A DNA stretch of 64,000 nt from Acidimicrobiales bacterium (GTDB lineage Bacteria > Actinomycetota > Acidimicrobiia > Acidimicrobiales > JADJXE01): the NCBI GenBank assembly GCA_016716005.1, contig JADJXE010000001.1, positions 2,679,001 to 2,743,000 of the forward strand. Reading direction: 5' to 3'. Shown piece after piece: positions 1-8,767 of the stretch. Within the stretch, counting starts at the first letter, position 1; each line of letters starts with the position of its first letter. The notes beneath the pieces are model-generated. The model did no database searches, was not told where the DNA came from, and saw nothing but the letters and a program-made list of their open reading frames with translations. The translations under genes were made by a program, and so were the position numbers.

Positions 1-1194
1 GCCGGTGATCACCGCGTCGCACGGCACCGCCCGGATGGTGGCGGACAGGTCGGCGAGCTGCTCCTCGCCGTAGCCCATGGCCGGCAGCACCGGGCCGAGG
101 GCCGGGTAGCGAGCCAGCACGTCGACGAGGGAGCCGACGGCGTGGGGCCGGGGGTCGACGGGCACCGCGCCGGCCGCCCGGGCGGCGACGGTCCCTGCGC
201 CGAAGGGCATGCCGCCGTGGGTGACGGTGGGGCCGTCCTCGACCACCAGCACCGGCACGCCAGCGAGCGAGGGCCCGGGGTCGAGGGTCACGGGCGAGGC
301 CGCCCGCACCACCATCGCCGCCGGGTTCACGGCCGCCACCGAGGCCAGGACCTGGTCGACGGCACCCGGCGGCGCGCTGTCGACCTTGTTCACCAGCACC
401 ACGTCGGCCCGTCGCAGGTTGGCCTCGCCCGGGTGGTAGCCGAGCTCGTGCCCGGGCCGCAGGGGATCGACGACGGTCACCAGCAGGTCGGGGCGGTAGA
501 ACGGCTGGTCGTTGTTGCCGCCGTCCCACACGATGACGTCGGCGTCGGCCTCGGCGGCCCGGAGGATCGCCCGGTAGTCGACGCCCGCGTACACGACCAG
601 GCCGGCGCGGACGGGCTCCTCGTACTCCTCCCGCTCCTCCAGGGTGGGGTGAGCGGCGTCGATGTCGTCGAGCGACTCGAATCGCTGGACGCGCATCGCC
701 TCGAGATCGCCGTAGGGCATGGGGTGGCGCACCAGGGCCACGCGCAGGCCGGCGTCGCGGAGCAGCCGCCCGATGCGACGGGTGGTCTGGCTCTTGCCGG
801 CACCGGTGCGGACCGCGCACACCGCAACCACCGGCACGGTCGCCACGAGCTCTGTCGAGCGGGGCCCGGGAAGGCGGACGTCGGCCCCGGCCGCGAGGGC
901 GCGCGAGGCCAGGTGCATCACGTCGGCGTGGGCGAGGTCCGAGTAGGCCAGCACCACCTCGTCGACGGCGTGCTCGCGCACGATCGCGTCGAGCTCGGCC
1001 TCGGGGCGGATGGGGATGCCCTGCGGGTAGCGGGGGCCGGCGAGCGACGGGGGCAGCACCCGGTCGTCGATCCCGGGGATCTGGGCGGCCGTGAAGGCGA
1101 CGACCTCGACCCCCGGGTCGTCGCGGAACAGCACCAGGAAGTCGTGGAAGTCGCGGCCTCCCGCTCCCACGATCACGACCCGCCGCGGCGCCAC
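1..1194 (-). CDS. Cyclic 2,3-diphosphoglycerate synthetase-like P-loop protein (3' end outside window)
   Basis: An open frame of 398 codons reads leftward from a GTG at 1194-1192 and leaves the window at base 1 without a stop, so the C-terminus is missing. The protein starts MAPRRVVIVGAGGRDFHDF, a Rossmann-like dinucleotide/phosphate-binding start. Around residue 135 it has a P-loop (CAVRTGAGKSQTTRR), followed by VVWDGGNND-type and VLVNKVD stretches (the latter like the NKxD element of GTPases). This order matches proteins annotated as cyclic 2,3-diphosphoglycerate synthetase, best known as an osmolyte enzyme in thermophilic archaea; bacterial members are common and mostly untested. The GTG is preceded by a TAGCCT box nine bases away and no Shine-Dalgarno, which supports this start. 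The assignment is by family resemblance only; GTP/ATP-dependent ligase or kinase chemistry is inferred. Confidence 0.75.
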   Translation of the reverse strand, partial: MAPRRVVIVGAGGRDFHDFLVLFRDDPGVEVVAFTAAQIPGIDDRVLPPSLAGPRYPQGIPIRPEAELDAIVREHAVDEVVLAYSDLAHADVMHLASRALAAGADVRLPGPRSTELVATVPVVAVCAVRTGAGKSQTTRRIGRLLRDAGLRVALVRHPMPYGDLEAMRVQRFESLDDIDAAHPTLEEREEYEEPVRAGLVVYAGVDYRAILRAAEADADVIVWDGGNNDQPFYRPDLLVTVVDPLRPGHELGYHPGEANLRRADVVLVNKVDSAPPGAVDQVLASVAAVNPAAMVVRAASPVTLDPGPSLAGVPVLVVEDGPTVTHGGMPFGAGTVAARAAGAVPVDPRPHAVGSLVDVLARYPALGPVLPAMGYGEEQLADLSATIRAVPCDAVITG

Positions 1195-1203
1195 GAGCCG
1201 GTG

Positions 1204-1209
1204 AGGCTA
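1204..1209 (-). promoter_or_regulatory. -10 box (TAGCCT) for the diphosphoglycerate-synthetase-like gene
   Basis: On the minus strand TAGCCT lies nine bases before the GTG at 1194. It fits the TANNNT pattern seen before many genes in the window and predicts a leaderless or nearly leaderless transcript. No -35 element is evident. Confidence 0.45.
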
Positions 1210-1240
1210 GAGGGAGGCGTGGCCGAGGGCACGCGCCGGG

Positions 1241-2413
1241 TCAGCGGGCGGGCCAGGTGAGGCTGAAGCAGCGGGCGCCGAGCGTGCCCGGCGACCACCG
1301 GCCCCACTGGCCCAGGCCCATCCTCCGGGTGCGCTCGGTCCAGGCGATGGCGTCGGGATCCGCCACCCGCCGCACCACCTGGCGGATCCCGCCGTCGTGC
1401 ACCGCGTAGCCGGCCCAGGTGCCCGGGTAGTCCTTGGGCGAGCCGACCTCGGTGATCGTGACCGGCCCGTGGCGTCGACGGCGGTGGCGGTGGGTGTGGC
1501 CGGACGTGACGAGCGTGGCCGGGTTGGCCCGCTCCACGCCGTCGAGGAAGCGGTGGCCGTCGATGCCGAGGATCCCCGGGGGCCAGTGGGTCGGCACGAT
1601 CGTGCGCTGGGGGTGGTGGTGCAGGCAGACGAGCGCGCCCCCCTCCGCCCCGGCGAGGGCCGCGGTGAGGGCGGGGAGGCGCGCGCCGATGCGGCCCCGT
1701 CCGTGGCCCGGCAGGACGGTGTCGACGGCCACCAGTCGGATGCCGGGCAGGTCGACCACCGCGACGTCCTCGGTGAGCAGGACGCCGCGCCCGGCCAGCT
1801 CGGCGGCCGGGTCGGCCCGGCGGTGGTTCCCGCCGTCGTGGTTGCCCGGGAGGACGACCACCGGCACCGGCAGGCCGGTTAGCAGGTCGGCGACGACGGC
1901 GAGCTCCTCGGCCCGGCACCCCATCGTCAGGTCGCCCTTCACCACGAGCAGGTCGGCGCCCCACGCCAGGGCCTCGGCGATGGCGGCGCGGGCGCACCGC
2001 ACGTTGGGCTCGTCGGGAAGGCCGGAGCGGTCGCGGATCGCGGGCCACCGCCCGAACTCGGTCTCGCCGACGTGGATGTCGCTCACCGTCGCGATGCGGC
2101 ACCGGAGCCGGCCCGGGGGCGGGGCCAGGGTGCACGCGGCCAGGGCCGCGCCGGCCGGCACGCCCTGTCCCTCGAGCTCCACCACCAGGCTGCGGCCCGG
2201 CGGCAGCCCGGCCAGCACCGCGGCGCCGGGCCCGCCCTCGCCGTCCACCGTGGCCGTGGCCAGCTCGGCCCGGCCGTCGTCCGGGTCGACCACGCGCAGG
2301 TCCCGACGTCCCCGGCCCAGCGACGCCCAGCACACCTGCAGGCTGTCGTCCTCGACGGCGAACGCCTCGAGGCGCTGGACCGGCCCGGCCGACAGGCGCC
2401 GGGCGGGGCTCAC
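1241..2413 (-). CDS. Calcineurin-like metallophosphoesterase
   Basis: Predicted 390-residue metal-dependent phosphoesterase. The family's metal-ligand motifs are all present: SDIHVGE (D-x-H) near residue 100, a KGDLT (GD-x) segment, LPGNHDGG (GNHD), CLHHHPQ and TSGHTHRH (GHTH). About 95 residues before the first motif form an extra N-terminal domain rich in short beta-like segments, possibly a purple-acid-phosphatase-like fibronectin fold. The substrate is unknown. The GTG start at 2413-2411 overlaps the TGA of the upstream pepN gene (GTGA), so the two genes are translationally coupled. Much longer reading frames extend through this position but are antisense shadows of pepN, so translation is placed at the overlap start. 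Confidence 0.85.
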   Translation of the reverse strand: MSPARRLSAGPVQRLEAFAVEDDSLQVCWASLGRGRRDLRVVDPDDGRAELATATVDGEGGPGAAVLAGLPPGRSLVVELEGQGVPAGAALAACTLAPPPGRLRCRIATVSDIHVGETEFGRWPAIRDRSGLPDEPNVRCARAAIAEALAWGADLLVVKGDLTMGCRAEELAVVADLLTGLPVPVVVLPGNHDGGNHRRADPAAELAGRGVLLTEDVAVVDLPGIRLVAVDTVLPGHGRGRIGARLPALTAALAGAEGGALVCLHHHPQRTIVPTHWPPGILGIDGHRFLDGVERANPATLVTSGHTHRHRRRRHGPVTITEVGSPKDYPGTWAGYAVHDGGIRQVVRRVADPDAIAWTERTRRMGLGQWGRWSPGTLGARCFSLTWPAR

Positions 2414-4989
2414 GTGAGGTCGGCGGCCAGCGGGGCGGCGTCGCGCTGGCGCAGGGCCACGTTCACCCGCAGCCGCTCCAGGTGTTGCGCCAGGGTCTTG
2501 GCCGACCGGGGCAGCGGGTGCTCGGCGAAGAAGGCCTCGACGTCGGCGGCGACCTCGGGCCGGGTGAGGGCCCGCACCCCCTCGGCGACCCGCACGATCA
2601 TCCCGGGCGGGAAGCGGTCGGAGATCTCGGCCCAGTGCTGGCGCACGAACGTCCAGGCCGACGCGCCGTGATCGCGGTTGCGCAGGCATCGGGCGAGCAG
2701 CAGCGGCGCGCTCTGGGTGCGCACCCAGTCGAGGCTGGCCTCGAGGGTGCGCTGCATCAGCTCGGGACGGTCGAACTCGGCCAGGGCGTACAGGTACCGG
2801 AGCTCCTCCTGCGGGGTGGCGGCCGATCGGGCCCGCTCCACGAACCGCTCGTACTCCTCGGCGGCCCCGGTGAAGGCGGTGACGACGACCGCGGCGGCAG
2901 CCACGTTGGCGTCGACGAACGAGCCCTCGCGCTCGGAGGCCCGCTGGACGGCGTTGGCCTCCTCTTGGACGGCGTCGTCGTTGCCGAGCACGCCGAGCAT
3001 GCGGATGAGCACGCCGCGCAGCTCTCGGGTGAGCTCGTCCTCGCCCTCGGCCGGCTCCCAGGAGAGACGCTCGAGGGCGGGGCCGGCCAGGGCTCGCACC
3101 CGCTGCTGCAGCGCGCCCCGAGCCCCGCCCTCGAGCAGCCGGTCGAGCAGCCCGAGGCCGCTGTGGATCGACTGCCAGACGGCCAGCTCGGTCTCCTCGC
3201 CGAACCGCGAGACCAGCTCGACGAAGCTGCTGGCGGGGGCGGCGCCCGACAGCACCGACGCCCAGGTGTCGTCGACCAGTCCGTAGCGCTCGATGGGCGA
3301 CAGGATCGACAGCGAGCGGGTGAGGCGGTCGAGGAGCTCGGGGGCGTAGCGCACGCGCAGGAAGCCGTGGCCGCCGGCGTTCACCACGACCACGGCGCGG
3401 TCGGAGTCGGGGAGGGGGATCGATGCCGGGCCGCTCTCGAGGAGGGTCCGCTCGATGCGGGCCGCGCTGGTGTCGCCGGCCGGCTCGGTGACCCGCACGA
3501 GGAGCGGCACCGACCACGACGTGGGGTCGTCGACCCCGTCGTAGCGGAACCGCTGCTGGTGCAGCCGCAGCTCGGGGCCGGCGGCGACCGAGGCCGACAC
3601 CAGGGGGTAGCCGCCCTGGAAGATCCAGGAGTCCATGATCCGCCGCACCGGCTCCCCGGTGGCGGCCTCGATGGCCACCCACAGGTCCGTGGTGTCGGTG
3701 TTGCCGTGCTGGTGCGTCCGCAGGTAGTGGCGGATGCCGTCGCGGAAGCGGTCGGCCCCGAGGTACTGCTCGAGCATGCGCAGGACGGCCGCGCCCTTCT
3801 GGTACGTGAGCACGTCGAACATGCCGTCGGCGTCGGCGGGGGAGTGCACCGGGTACTCGACCGGCCGGGTGCTCTCCAGGGCGTCGACGTCGAGCGCGGT
3901 GCTGCGCTCGAGGCCGAACGTCACCCACCGGCGCCACTGGGGGCGGAAGGCGTCGACGGCGAGGGTCTCCATGAACGTGGCGAAGGCCTCGTTCAGCCAG
4001 ATCCCGTTCCACCAGCGCATCGTGACCAGGTCGCCGAACCACATGTGGGCCAGCTCGTGGGCGACCACGTCGGCGACCAGCTGCAGCTCGGCCTGGGTGG
4101 CCTGCGCCGGGTCGACGAGGAGCAGCGCTTCGCGGAACGTGATGCAGCCGAGGTTCTCCATGGCGCCGAACGCGAAGTCGGGGATGGCCACCAGGTCGAC
4201 CTTGTCGCCCGGGTAGGGGATGCCGTAGTAGTCGGCGAAGAAGCGCAGGCAGAAGGCGGCGGTGTCGAGGGCGAAGGCCGTCAGGTGCTCCTTGCCGGGC
4301 ACGTGGGCGACGCGGAGGGGCACGCCGTCGACGTCGACCGCGGCGGTGAGCTCGAGCGGGCCCACCACGAAGGCGACGAGGTACGTCGACATGGGCATGG
4401 TGTCGGCGAAGCGCACCCGCCGCCGGCCGTCGCCCGTGGGCTCGTCGGCCACCACCCTGGCGTTGGAGAGCGCGGTGAGCCCCTCCCGCACGACGAGGGT
4501 GACCTCGAACACCGCCTTGAGGTCGGGCTCGTCCCAGCAGGGGAACGCCCGGCGGGCGTCGGTGGCCTCGAACTGGGTGGTCGCCAGCACGTGCTCGGCG
4601 CCGTCGGCGCCCGTGAACGTGCTGCGGTAGAAGCCGTGGAGCTTGTCGTTCAGGATGCCGGCGAAGCCCACGTGGAGGGTCCAGTCGCCGGGCCGAGCGG
4701 TGGCGCCCAGGCGCAGGGTGGCCCGACCCGCGTCGTCGTCGAGCTCGACGGTGGCGTCGAGGCGGTCGCCGGTGGGCCCCTCGAGCCAGGCCTCGTCGAT
4801 GGTGAGCTCGACCGCGTTGAGGACGACGGCGTCGACCGGCTCCGCGACCTCGATGGCGACCGCCTCGCGACCCCGGAACGTGGCGGTGGCCAGGTCGGGC
4901 TCGAGCTCGAGGCGGTAGCGGGACGGGCGGACCGTGCGGGGGAGGCGGTGGTCGAGCTCGCCGGGGGGCGTGGGGGCGGCCGGGGTCAC
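2410..4989 (-). CDS. pepN: Aminopeptidase N, M1 family
   Basis: Zinc metallo-aminopeptidase of 859 residues, the normal length for actinobacterial PepN, which removes N-terminal residues from peptides in the cytoplasm. The exopeptidase motif GAMEN is at residues 275-279. The zinc motif HELAH is at 311-315 and the third zinc ligand lies in NEAFATF with Glu334. The N-terminal beta saddle domain (1-200) and the C-terminal helical ERAP1-like domain (from about 520) are both present, so the gene looks intact. The start is GTG at 4989, eight bases downstream of a TACGCT box and divergent from the PfkB kinase gene 50 bp away. It is followed by the overlapping phosphoesterase gene, probably in one operon. 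Confidence 0.95.
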   Translation of the reverse strand: MTPAAPTPPGELDHRLPRTVRPSRYRLELEPDLATATFRGREAVAIEVAEPVDAVVLNAVELTIDEAWLEGPTGDRLDATVELDDDAGRATLRLGATARPGDWTLHVGFAGILNDKLHGFYRSTFTGADGAEHVLATTQFEATDARRAFPCWDEPDLKAVFEVTLVVREGLTALSNARVVADEPTGDGRRRVRFADTMPMSTYLVAFVVGPLELTAAVDVDGVPLRVAHVPGKEHLTAFALDTAAFCLRFFADYYGIPYPGDKVDLVAIPDFAFGAMENLGCITFREALLLVDPAQATQAELQLVADVVAHELAHMWFGDLVTMRWWNGIWLNEAFATFMETLAVDAFRPQWRRWVTFGLERSTALDVDALESTRPVEYPVHSPADADGMFDVLTYQKGAAVLRMLEQYLGADRFRDGIRHYLRTHQHGNTDTTDLWVAIEAATGEPVRRIMDSWIFQGGYPLVSASVAAGPELRLHQQRFRYDGVDDPTSWSVPLLVRVTEPAGDTSAARIERTLLESGPASIPLPDSDRAVVVVNAGGHGFLRVRYAPELLDRLTRSLSILSPIERYGLVDDTWASVLSGAAPASSFVELVSRFGEETELAVWQSIHSGLGLLDRLLEGGARGALQQRVRALAGPALERLSWEPAEGEDELTRELRGVLIRMLGVLGNDDAVQEEANAVQRASEREGSFVDANVAAAAVVVTAFTGAAEEYERFVERARSAATPQEELRYLYALAEFDRPELMQRTLEASLDWVRTQSAPLLLARCLRNRDHGASAWTFVRQHWAEISDRFPPGMIVRVAEGVRALTRPEVAADVEAFFAEHPLPRSAKTLAQHLERLRVNVALRQRDAAPLAADLT

Positions 4990-4997
4990 GTCCGCCG

Positions 4998-5003
4998 AGC
5001 GTA
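4998..5003 (-). promoter_or_regulatory. -10 box (TACGCT) for pepN
   Basis: TACGCT on the minus strand ends eight bases before the pepN GTG. Together with the box at 5026-5031 on the other strand it makes a compact 50-bp divergent promoter region. Confidence 0.45.
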
Positions 5004-5025
5004 CGGCCCTGGGGACGCGAACGGC

Positions 5026-5031
5026 TACCGT
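5026..5031 (+). promoter_or_regulatory. -10 box (TACCGT) for the PfkB kinase
   Basis: TACCGT ends seven bases before the GTG at 5039 and there is no Shine-Dalgarno, so leaderless transcription is predicted. The spacing also decides the start codon in favour of 5039 over earlier in-frame codons. Confidence 0.5.
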
Positions 5032-5038
5032 CGCCCCG

Positions 5039-6031
5039 GTGAGCGACCTCCCCTACGACGTCGTGGGCCTCGGCAACGCGCTCGTCGACGTGCTCAGCCA
5101 CGAGGACGACACGTTCCTCGAGCGCTTCGGGCTGGCCAAGGGCGCCATGCAGCTGATCGACACGGCCCGGGCCGAGGAGCTCTACGCGGCCATGGGGCCG
5201 GGCATCGAGATGTCGGGTGGTTCGGCCGCCAACACGCTCCACGGGTTGGCGTCGTTCGGGGGACGGGGCGCCTTCGTGGGCAAGGTGGCCGGCGATCAGC
5301 TGGGCGCGGTGTTCGGCCACGACCTGCGGGCCGCCGGCGTCGCCTTCGACACCGCCCCGGCCTCGGGCCGGGCGCCCACCGGCCGCTGTCTCATCCTGGT
5401 CACCCCCGACGCCCAGCGGACGCTCAACACGTTCCTCGGCGTGGCCAGCCACCTGACCCCCGACGACGTCGACCCCGAGCTGATCGGGTCGGCCCGGGTC
5501 ACGTACCTCGAGGGCTACCTGTTCGACGAGCCGGCGGCCAAGGAGGCGTTCCGCACGGCGGCGCGCCTGGCCCACCGGGCGGGGAACAAGGTGGCGCTCA
5601 CCCTGTCCGACGGCTTCTGCGTCGACCGGCACCGCGCCGAGTTCCTGCAGCTGGTCGAGCACGAGGTCGACCTGCTGTTCGCCAACGAGCCCGAGATCTG
5701 CTCGCTCTACCGGGTCGACGAGTTCGACGACGCCCTCCAGCACGTCCGTCACCACTGCGAGGTCGCGGCCCTCACCCGCAGCGCCAAGGGCTCGGTGATC
5801 GTGGCCGGCGACGAGGTCCACGTGATCGACGCCCACCCGGTCGGCCGGGTGGAGGACACCACCGGGGCGGGCGACCTCTACGCCGCCGGGTTCCTGTACG
5901 GCTACACCCAGGGTCTCGACCTGGCCACCTGCGGCCGCCTCGGGTCCCTCGCCGCGGCCGAGGTGATCTCGCACCTGGGGGCCAGGCCGAGCCGCGCCCT
6001 CGGCGAGCTGGCTGCCGAGGCGCTCGGCTAG
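5039..6031 (+). CDS. PfkB-family carbohydrate/nucleoside kinase (adenosine kinase-like)
   Basis: Ribokinase-fold kinase of 330 residues, the typical length. The glycine-rich substrate lid GGSAANT is at residues 60-66, which in adenosine-kinase-like members contacts the ribose. The anion-hole/catalytic motif DTTGAGD is at 273-279, with Asp279 the likely base. LLFANEPE (residues 212-219) is the N-x-x-E magnesium motif. The overall pattern, including DVVGLGNALVDVL at the start, matches bacterial proteins annotated as adenosine kinase or sugar kinase; the exact nucleoside or sugar substrate cannot be read from sequence. An upstream in-frame extension to 4934 is possible but lies over the pepN promoter and start, so the GTG behind the TACCGT box is preferred. 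Confidence 0.85.
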   Translation: MSDLPYDVVGLGNALVDVLSHEDDTFLERFGLAKGAMQLIDTARAEELYAAMGPGIEMSGGSAANTLHGLASFGGRGAFVGKVAGDQLGAVFGHDLRAAGVAFDTAPASGRAPTGRCLILVTPDAQRTLNTFLGVASHLTPDDVDPELIGSARVTYLEGYLFDEPAAKEAFRTAARLAHRAGNKVALTLSDGFCVDRHRAEFLQLVEHEVDLLFANEPEICSLYRVDEFDDALQHVRHHCEVAALTRSAKGSVIVAGDEVHVIDAHPVGRVEDTTGAGDLYAAGFLYGYTQGLDLATCGRLGSLAAAEVISHLGARPSRALGELAAEALG

Positions 6032-6059
6032 CGGGGCGGGCCGGGCTGCGGGGCCGACC

Positions 6060-7040
6060 TCAGTACGACGTGGTGCGGGTGCGGTGGCGGGGCACCGCCT
6101 TGTAGCGGGGCGCCTGCCCCCGCCGCCACAGGATCAGGTCGAGGTCCATGGGGCAGGCCGGCCGGCCCGCGGCGTGGAGGCGGGACACGACGAGCTCGAC
6201 GGCGTGCAGCGCCACCGCGCGGATCTCGATCTCCTCGTCGCTGCCCTCGGGGATGAGCTCGCCGGCGTCGATGCGCGCCGCCAGGTCGGGGTGGTACACG
6301 AGCAGCCCGTCGACGCGCAGCACGTGGGGCACCAGGTTGTCGGCGAAGAGGGTGAGGTTCCCGAGGTCGCGGAACCGGCCGGGCCCCCGACCGGCGAAGG
6401 CCCGGTCGAGGTCGGCCGCCGCCAGCTGGGCCCGCTTGAAGAACGGCACCTCCCGGCCGTGGTAGGCCCGCACGTCGTGGAACGTCGGTGCCTGGTCGAG
6501 CAGCCCCACCAGGGCCTCGGCCGAGCCGTCGGCGGCCTCGACCAGCGCACCGAACCGGCCCCCGTGGCGGGCGGCCACCAGCGCTCCCAGCTCCTGCAGC
6601 GAGACGGCCATGAGGCCCAGCAGCTCGGCGGCCGGGCCGCCGGGATCCTGGCCGAGCACGGCCGCCACCTCGCCCGCGTCGATCGCGGCCAGGTGCTCGG
6701 CGGGCCAGGGGCCGTGCACGCGCGCGTGGCCGGCCAGGCGGGTCAGGACGGTGACCGCACCCGACGCGCCCGGCAGCTTGTCGAGCACCGGGAACCAGCC
6801 CGAGCCGAAGTTCAGGGCGGCCCAGGTGAGCACGAAGGCGACCCGCTCCTCGCCGTCGCCGGGCCAGTCGCCCCCGGTTTCCATGGCCGGCGACGGGCGC
6901 CCGCCGGCGAGCGACGAGGCCACCGGCTCCAGCCGGGACGGGTCCAGGTGCACCTGGCCGGCCTGCGCGGCCACGTGGGCGGCGCTCGTGCGGATCCGCT
7001 CCAGCAGGCCCTGGCCCGTCGGGGGGGGCGGCGGTGACAT
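6060..7040 (-). CDS. Queuosine salvage protein, DUF2419 (queuosine 5'-phosphate N-glycosylase-like)
   Basis: A 326-residue protein whose C-terminal half carries the DUF2419/Qng1 signature: PFFKRAQLAAADL near residue 205, then LTLFADNLVPHVLR, LLVYHPDLAARID and EGSDEEIEIRAVALHAVE. In characterised members this fold releases queuine from queuosine 5'-monophosphate so that the base can be re-used for tRNA wobble modification. The N-terminal part (residues 1-120) is a helical domain with NFGSGWFPVL, also typical. No tgt or queuosine transport gene is visible in the window. The ATG at 7040 overlaps the divergent phosphomutase GTG at 7034 by seven bases, so the two starts share one promoter region and one may begin slightly further in. 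Confidence 0.8.
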   Translation of the reverse strand: MSPPPPPTGQGLLERIRTSAAHVAAQAGQVHLDPSRLEPVASSLAGGRPSPAMETGGDWPGDGEERVAFVLTWAALNFGSGWFPVLDKLPGASGAVTVLTRLAGHARVHGPWPAEHLAAIDAGEVAAVLGQDPGGPAAELLGLMAVSLQELGALVAARHGGRFGALVEAADGSAEALVGLLDQAPTFHDVRAYHGREVPFFKRAQLAAADLDRAFAGRGPGRFRDLGNLTLFADNLVPHVLRVDGLLVYHPDLAARIDAGELIPEGSDEEIEIRAVALHAVELVVSRLHAAGRPACPMDLDLILWRRGQAPRYKAVPRHRTRTTSY

Positions 7041-8734
7041 CCGGCCATCCTGGCGCGCCGGGGGAGCTGCTGGCGCGGGCCCGAGCCTGGCTGGCCGCCG
7101 ACCCCGATCCCGAGACCCGCGCCGAGCTGGCCGCGCTGCTCGACGCCGGCGACGCTGCCGGGCTGGCCGAGCGCTTCGCCCACGGCGTGGGCTTCGGCAC
7201 GGCCGGGCTGCGGGCGCCGCTGGGTGCCGGACCGGCCCGCATGAACCGTCTGGTGGTGCGGCGGGCCGCCGCCGGGCTGGCGCGCTGGCTGCTGGCCAGC
7301 CGGCCGGGGGCAGCCGACCGCGGCGTGGCCGTCGGCTGGGACGCCAGGCGCCGGTCCGATGCCTTCGCGGCCGAGCTGGCCGCGGTGCTGGCCGCCGCCG
7401 GGGTGCGGGTGCACCTGCTGCCGCGCGCCCTGCCGACGCCGGTGCTGGCCTTCGCCGTCCGCCACCTGGGTGCGGCCGCGGGCTGCATGGTGACCGCCAG
7501 CCACAACCCGCCGACCGACAACGGGCTGAAGGTGTACCTGGGCGACGGCGCCCAGGTCGCGCCGCCCGACGAGGGCGCGCTGGCGGCTGCCATCGACGCG
7601 GTGGGCTGGGACGAGCCCATCGGGCCGGTGCCGCCCGGCGACCCCCTGGTCGCGCCGGTTGGTGACGAGGTCGTGGCCGCGTACCTGGCGGCCGTGGCGG
7701 CGCTCCCCCTGGTGCCCGGCCACCGCCGGGTGCGCGTGGTGCTCACGCCCCTCCACGGCGTCGGGGGCGACGTGGCCGCGGCCGCCTTCCGGCTGGCGGG
7801 GTTCCCGCCGGTGCACCCGGTCCCGGCCCAGTGGGAGCCCGACGGCAGCTTCCCGACGGTCGCCGTCCCCAACCCGGAGGAGCCGGCCACGTTCGGCGCG
7901 GCCCTGGCCGAGGCCGATCGGGTCGGTGCCGACCTGGTGCTGGCCCTCGACCCCGACGCCGACCGGCTGGGCGCGGCCGTTCCCGATCCGGGCGGCGGGT
8001 GGCGGGTGCTGCGGGGTGACGAGCTCGGCGCGCTCCTCGGCGACCACGTGCTCCGCCACACCTCCGGTGCCGACCGGATGGTGGCGACCACGTTCGTGTC
8101 GAGCCGTCTCCTGGCGAGCCTGGCCGTCGAGGCCGGGGTGCACTACGTGGAGACCCTGTCGGGCTTCAAGTGGATCGCCCGGGCCGGGCTGGCCCACCCG
8201 GGGCTCCGGTGCGTGTTCGCCTACGAGGAGGCCCTCGGCTACCTGGTCGGCGACGTGGTGCGCGACAAGGACGCGGTGTCGGCCGCGCTCGTGCTGGCCG
8301 AGGCTGCGGCCGGCGAGCTGGCCCGGGGCCGCTCCCTGCTCGACCGGCTCGACGACCTGGCCACCCGCCACGGGGTGCACGCCACCGACCAGCTCGTGGT
8401 GGCGCTGCCGGAGCCGGGTGGTGCCGCTCGCGCCGCTGCCCTGCTGGAGCGGGTCGCCGCGGCCACCCCCGGCACCCTGGGGGGGCGGGCCGTGCGGGAG
8501 GTGGTCGACCTGCGGCCCGGGCGCGGGGAGCTGCCGCCCGCCAACGTGGTCGCCGTCGAGCTCGACGGCGCCCGGGTGCTCGTCCGCCCGTCCGGCACCG
8601 AGCCCAAGCTGAAGGTGTACCTGCAGGTCGTCGAGCCCGTCGGCCCCGACGGGGTGGCCGCCGCCCGGGCCCGAGCCGCGGCCGCCCTGGCCGACCTGCG
8701 GGCGGGCACGGCTGGGTTCCTCGGGGTGCGATAG
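7034..8734 (+). CDS. Phospho-sugar mutase (phosphoglucomutase/phosphomannomutase, PGM2-like)
   Basis: Alpha-D-phosphohexomutase of 566 residues with all four signature loops. The catalytic serine loop TASHNPPTDNG has Ser156. The magnesium loop is DPDADR (306-311), the sugar-binding loop is EEALGY (398-403) and the phosphate-binding loop is RPSGTEPK near residue 525. The length and the N-terminal GFGTAGLR motif place it with the PGM2/phosphopentomutase-like group rather than with short ManB/GlmM enzymes. It would interconvert hexose (or pentose) 1- and 6-phosphates. It is convergent with upp. The GTG start overlaps the divergent DUF2419 gene; an internal start a few codons on cannot be excluded. 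Confidence 0.88.
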   Translation: MTSGHPGAPGELLARARAWLAADPDPETRAELAALLDAGDAAGLAERFAHGVGFGTAGLRAPLGAGPARMNRLVVRRAAAGLARWLLASRPGAADRGVAVGWDARRRSDAFAAELAAVLAAAGVRVHLLPRALPTPVLAFAVRHLGAAAGCMVTASHNPPTDNGLKVYLGDGAQVAPPDEGALAAAIDAVGWDEPIGPVPPGDPLVAPVGDEVVAAYLAAVAALPLVPGHRRVRVVLTPLHGVGGDVAAAAFRLAGFPPVHPVPAQWEPDGSFPTVAVPNPEEPATFGAALAEADRVGADLVLALDPDADRLGAAVPDPGGGWRVLRGDELGALLGDHVLRHTSGADRMVATTFVSSRLLASLAVEAGVHYVETLSGFKWIARAGLAHPGLRCVFAYEEALGYLVGDVVRDKDAVSAALVLAEAAAGELARGRSLLDRLDDLATRHGVHATDQLVVALPEPGGAARAAALLERVAAATPGTLGGRAVREVVDLRPGRGELPPANVVAVELDGARVLVRPSGTEPKLKVYLQVVEPVGPDGVAAARARAAAALADLRAGTAGFLGVR

Positions 8735-8752
8735 GGCCCCGGCCCGGCCCCG

Positions 8753-8765
8753 GCCCCGACGGGGC
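8753..8765. terminator. GC hairpin between convergent phosphomutase and upp genes
   Basis: A perfect five-base-pair inverted repeat (gcccc-gac-ggggc) lies 19 bases after the phosphomutase stop and just before the upp stop. There is no T-tract, so it could act as a bidirectional GC-type terminator but this is uncertain. Confidence 0.35.
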
Positions 8766-8767
8766 GA

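Noticed and set aside
1241..5974. 1577-codon minus-strand frame covering the phosphoesterase and pepN
   Set aside because: Only its last 390 codons (from 2413) encode a recognisable protein; the rest is antisense or frame-shifted shadow of pepN and the PfkB gene.
2482..6105. 1207-codon plus-strand frame
   Set aside because: Antisense of pepN followed by an out-of-frame copy of the PfkB gene; no domain, typical GC-rich shadow.
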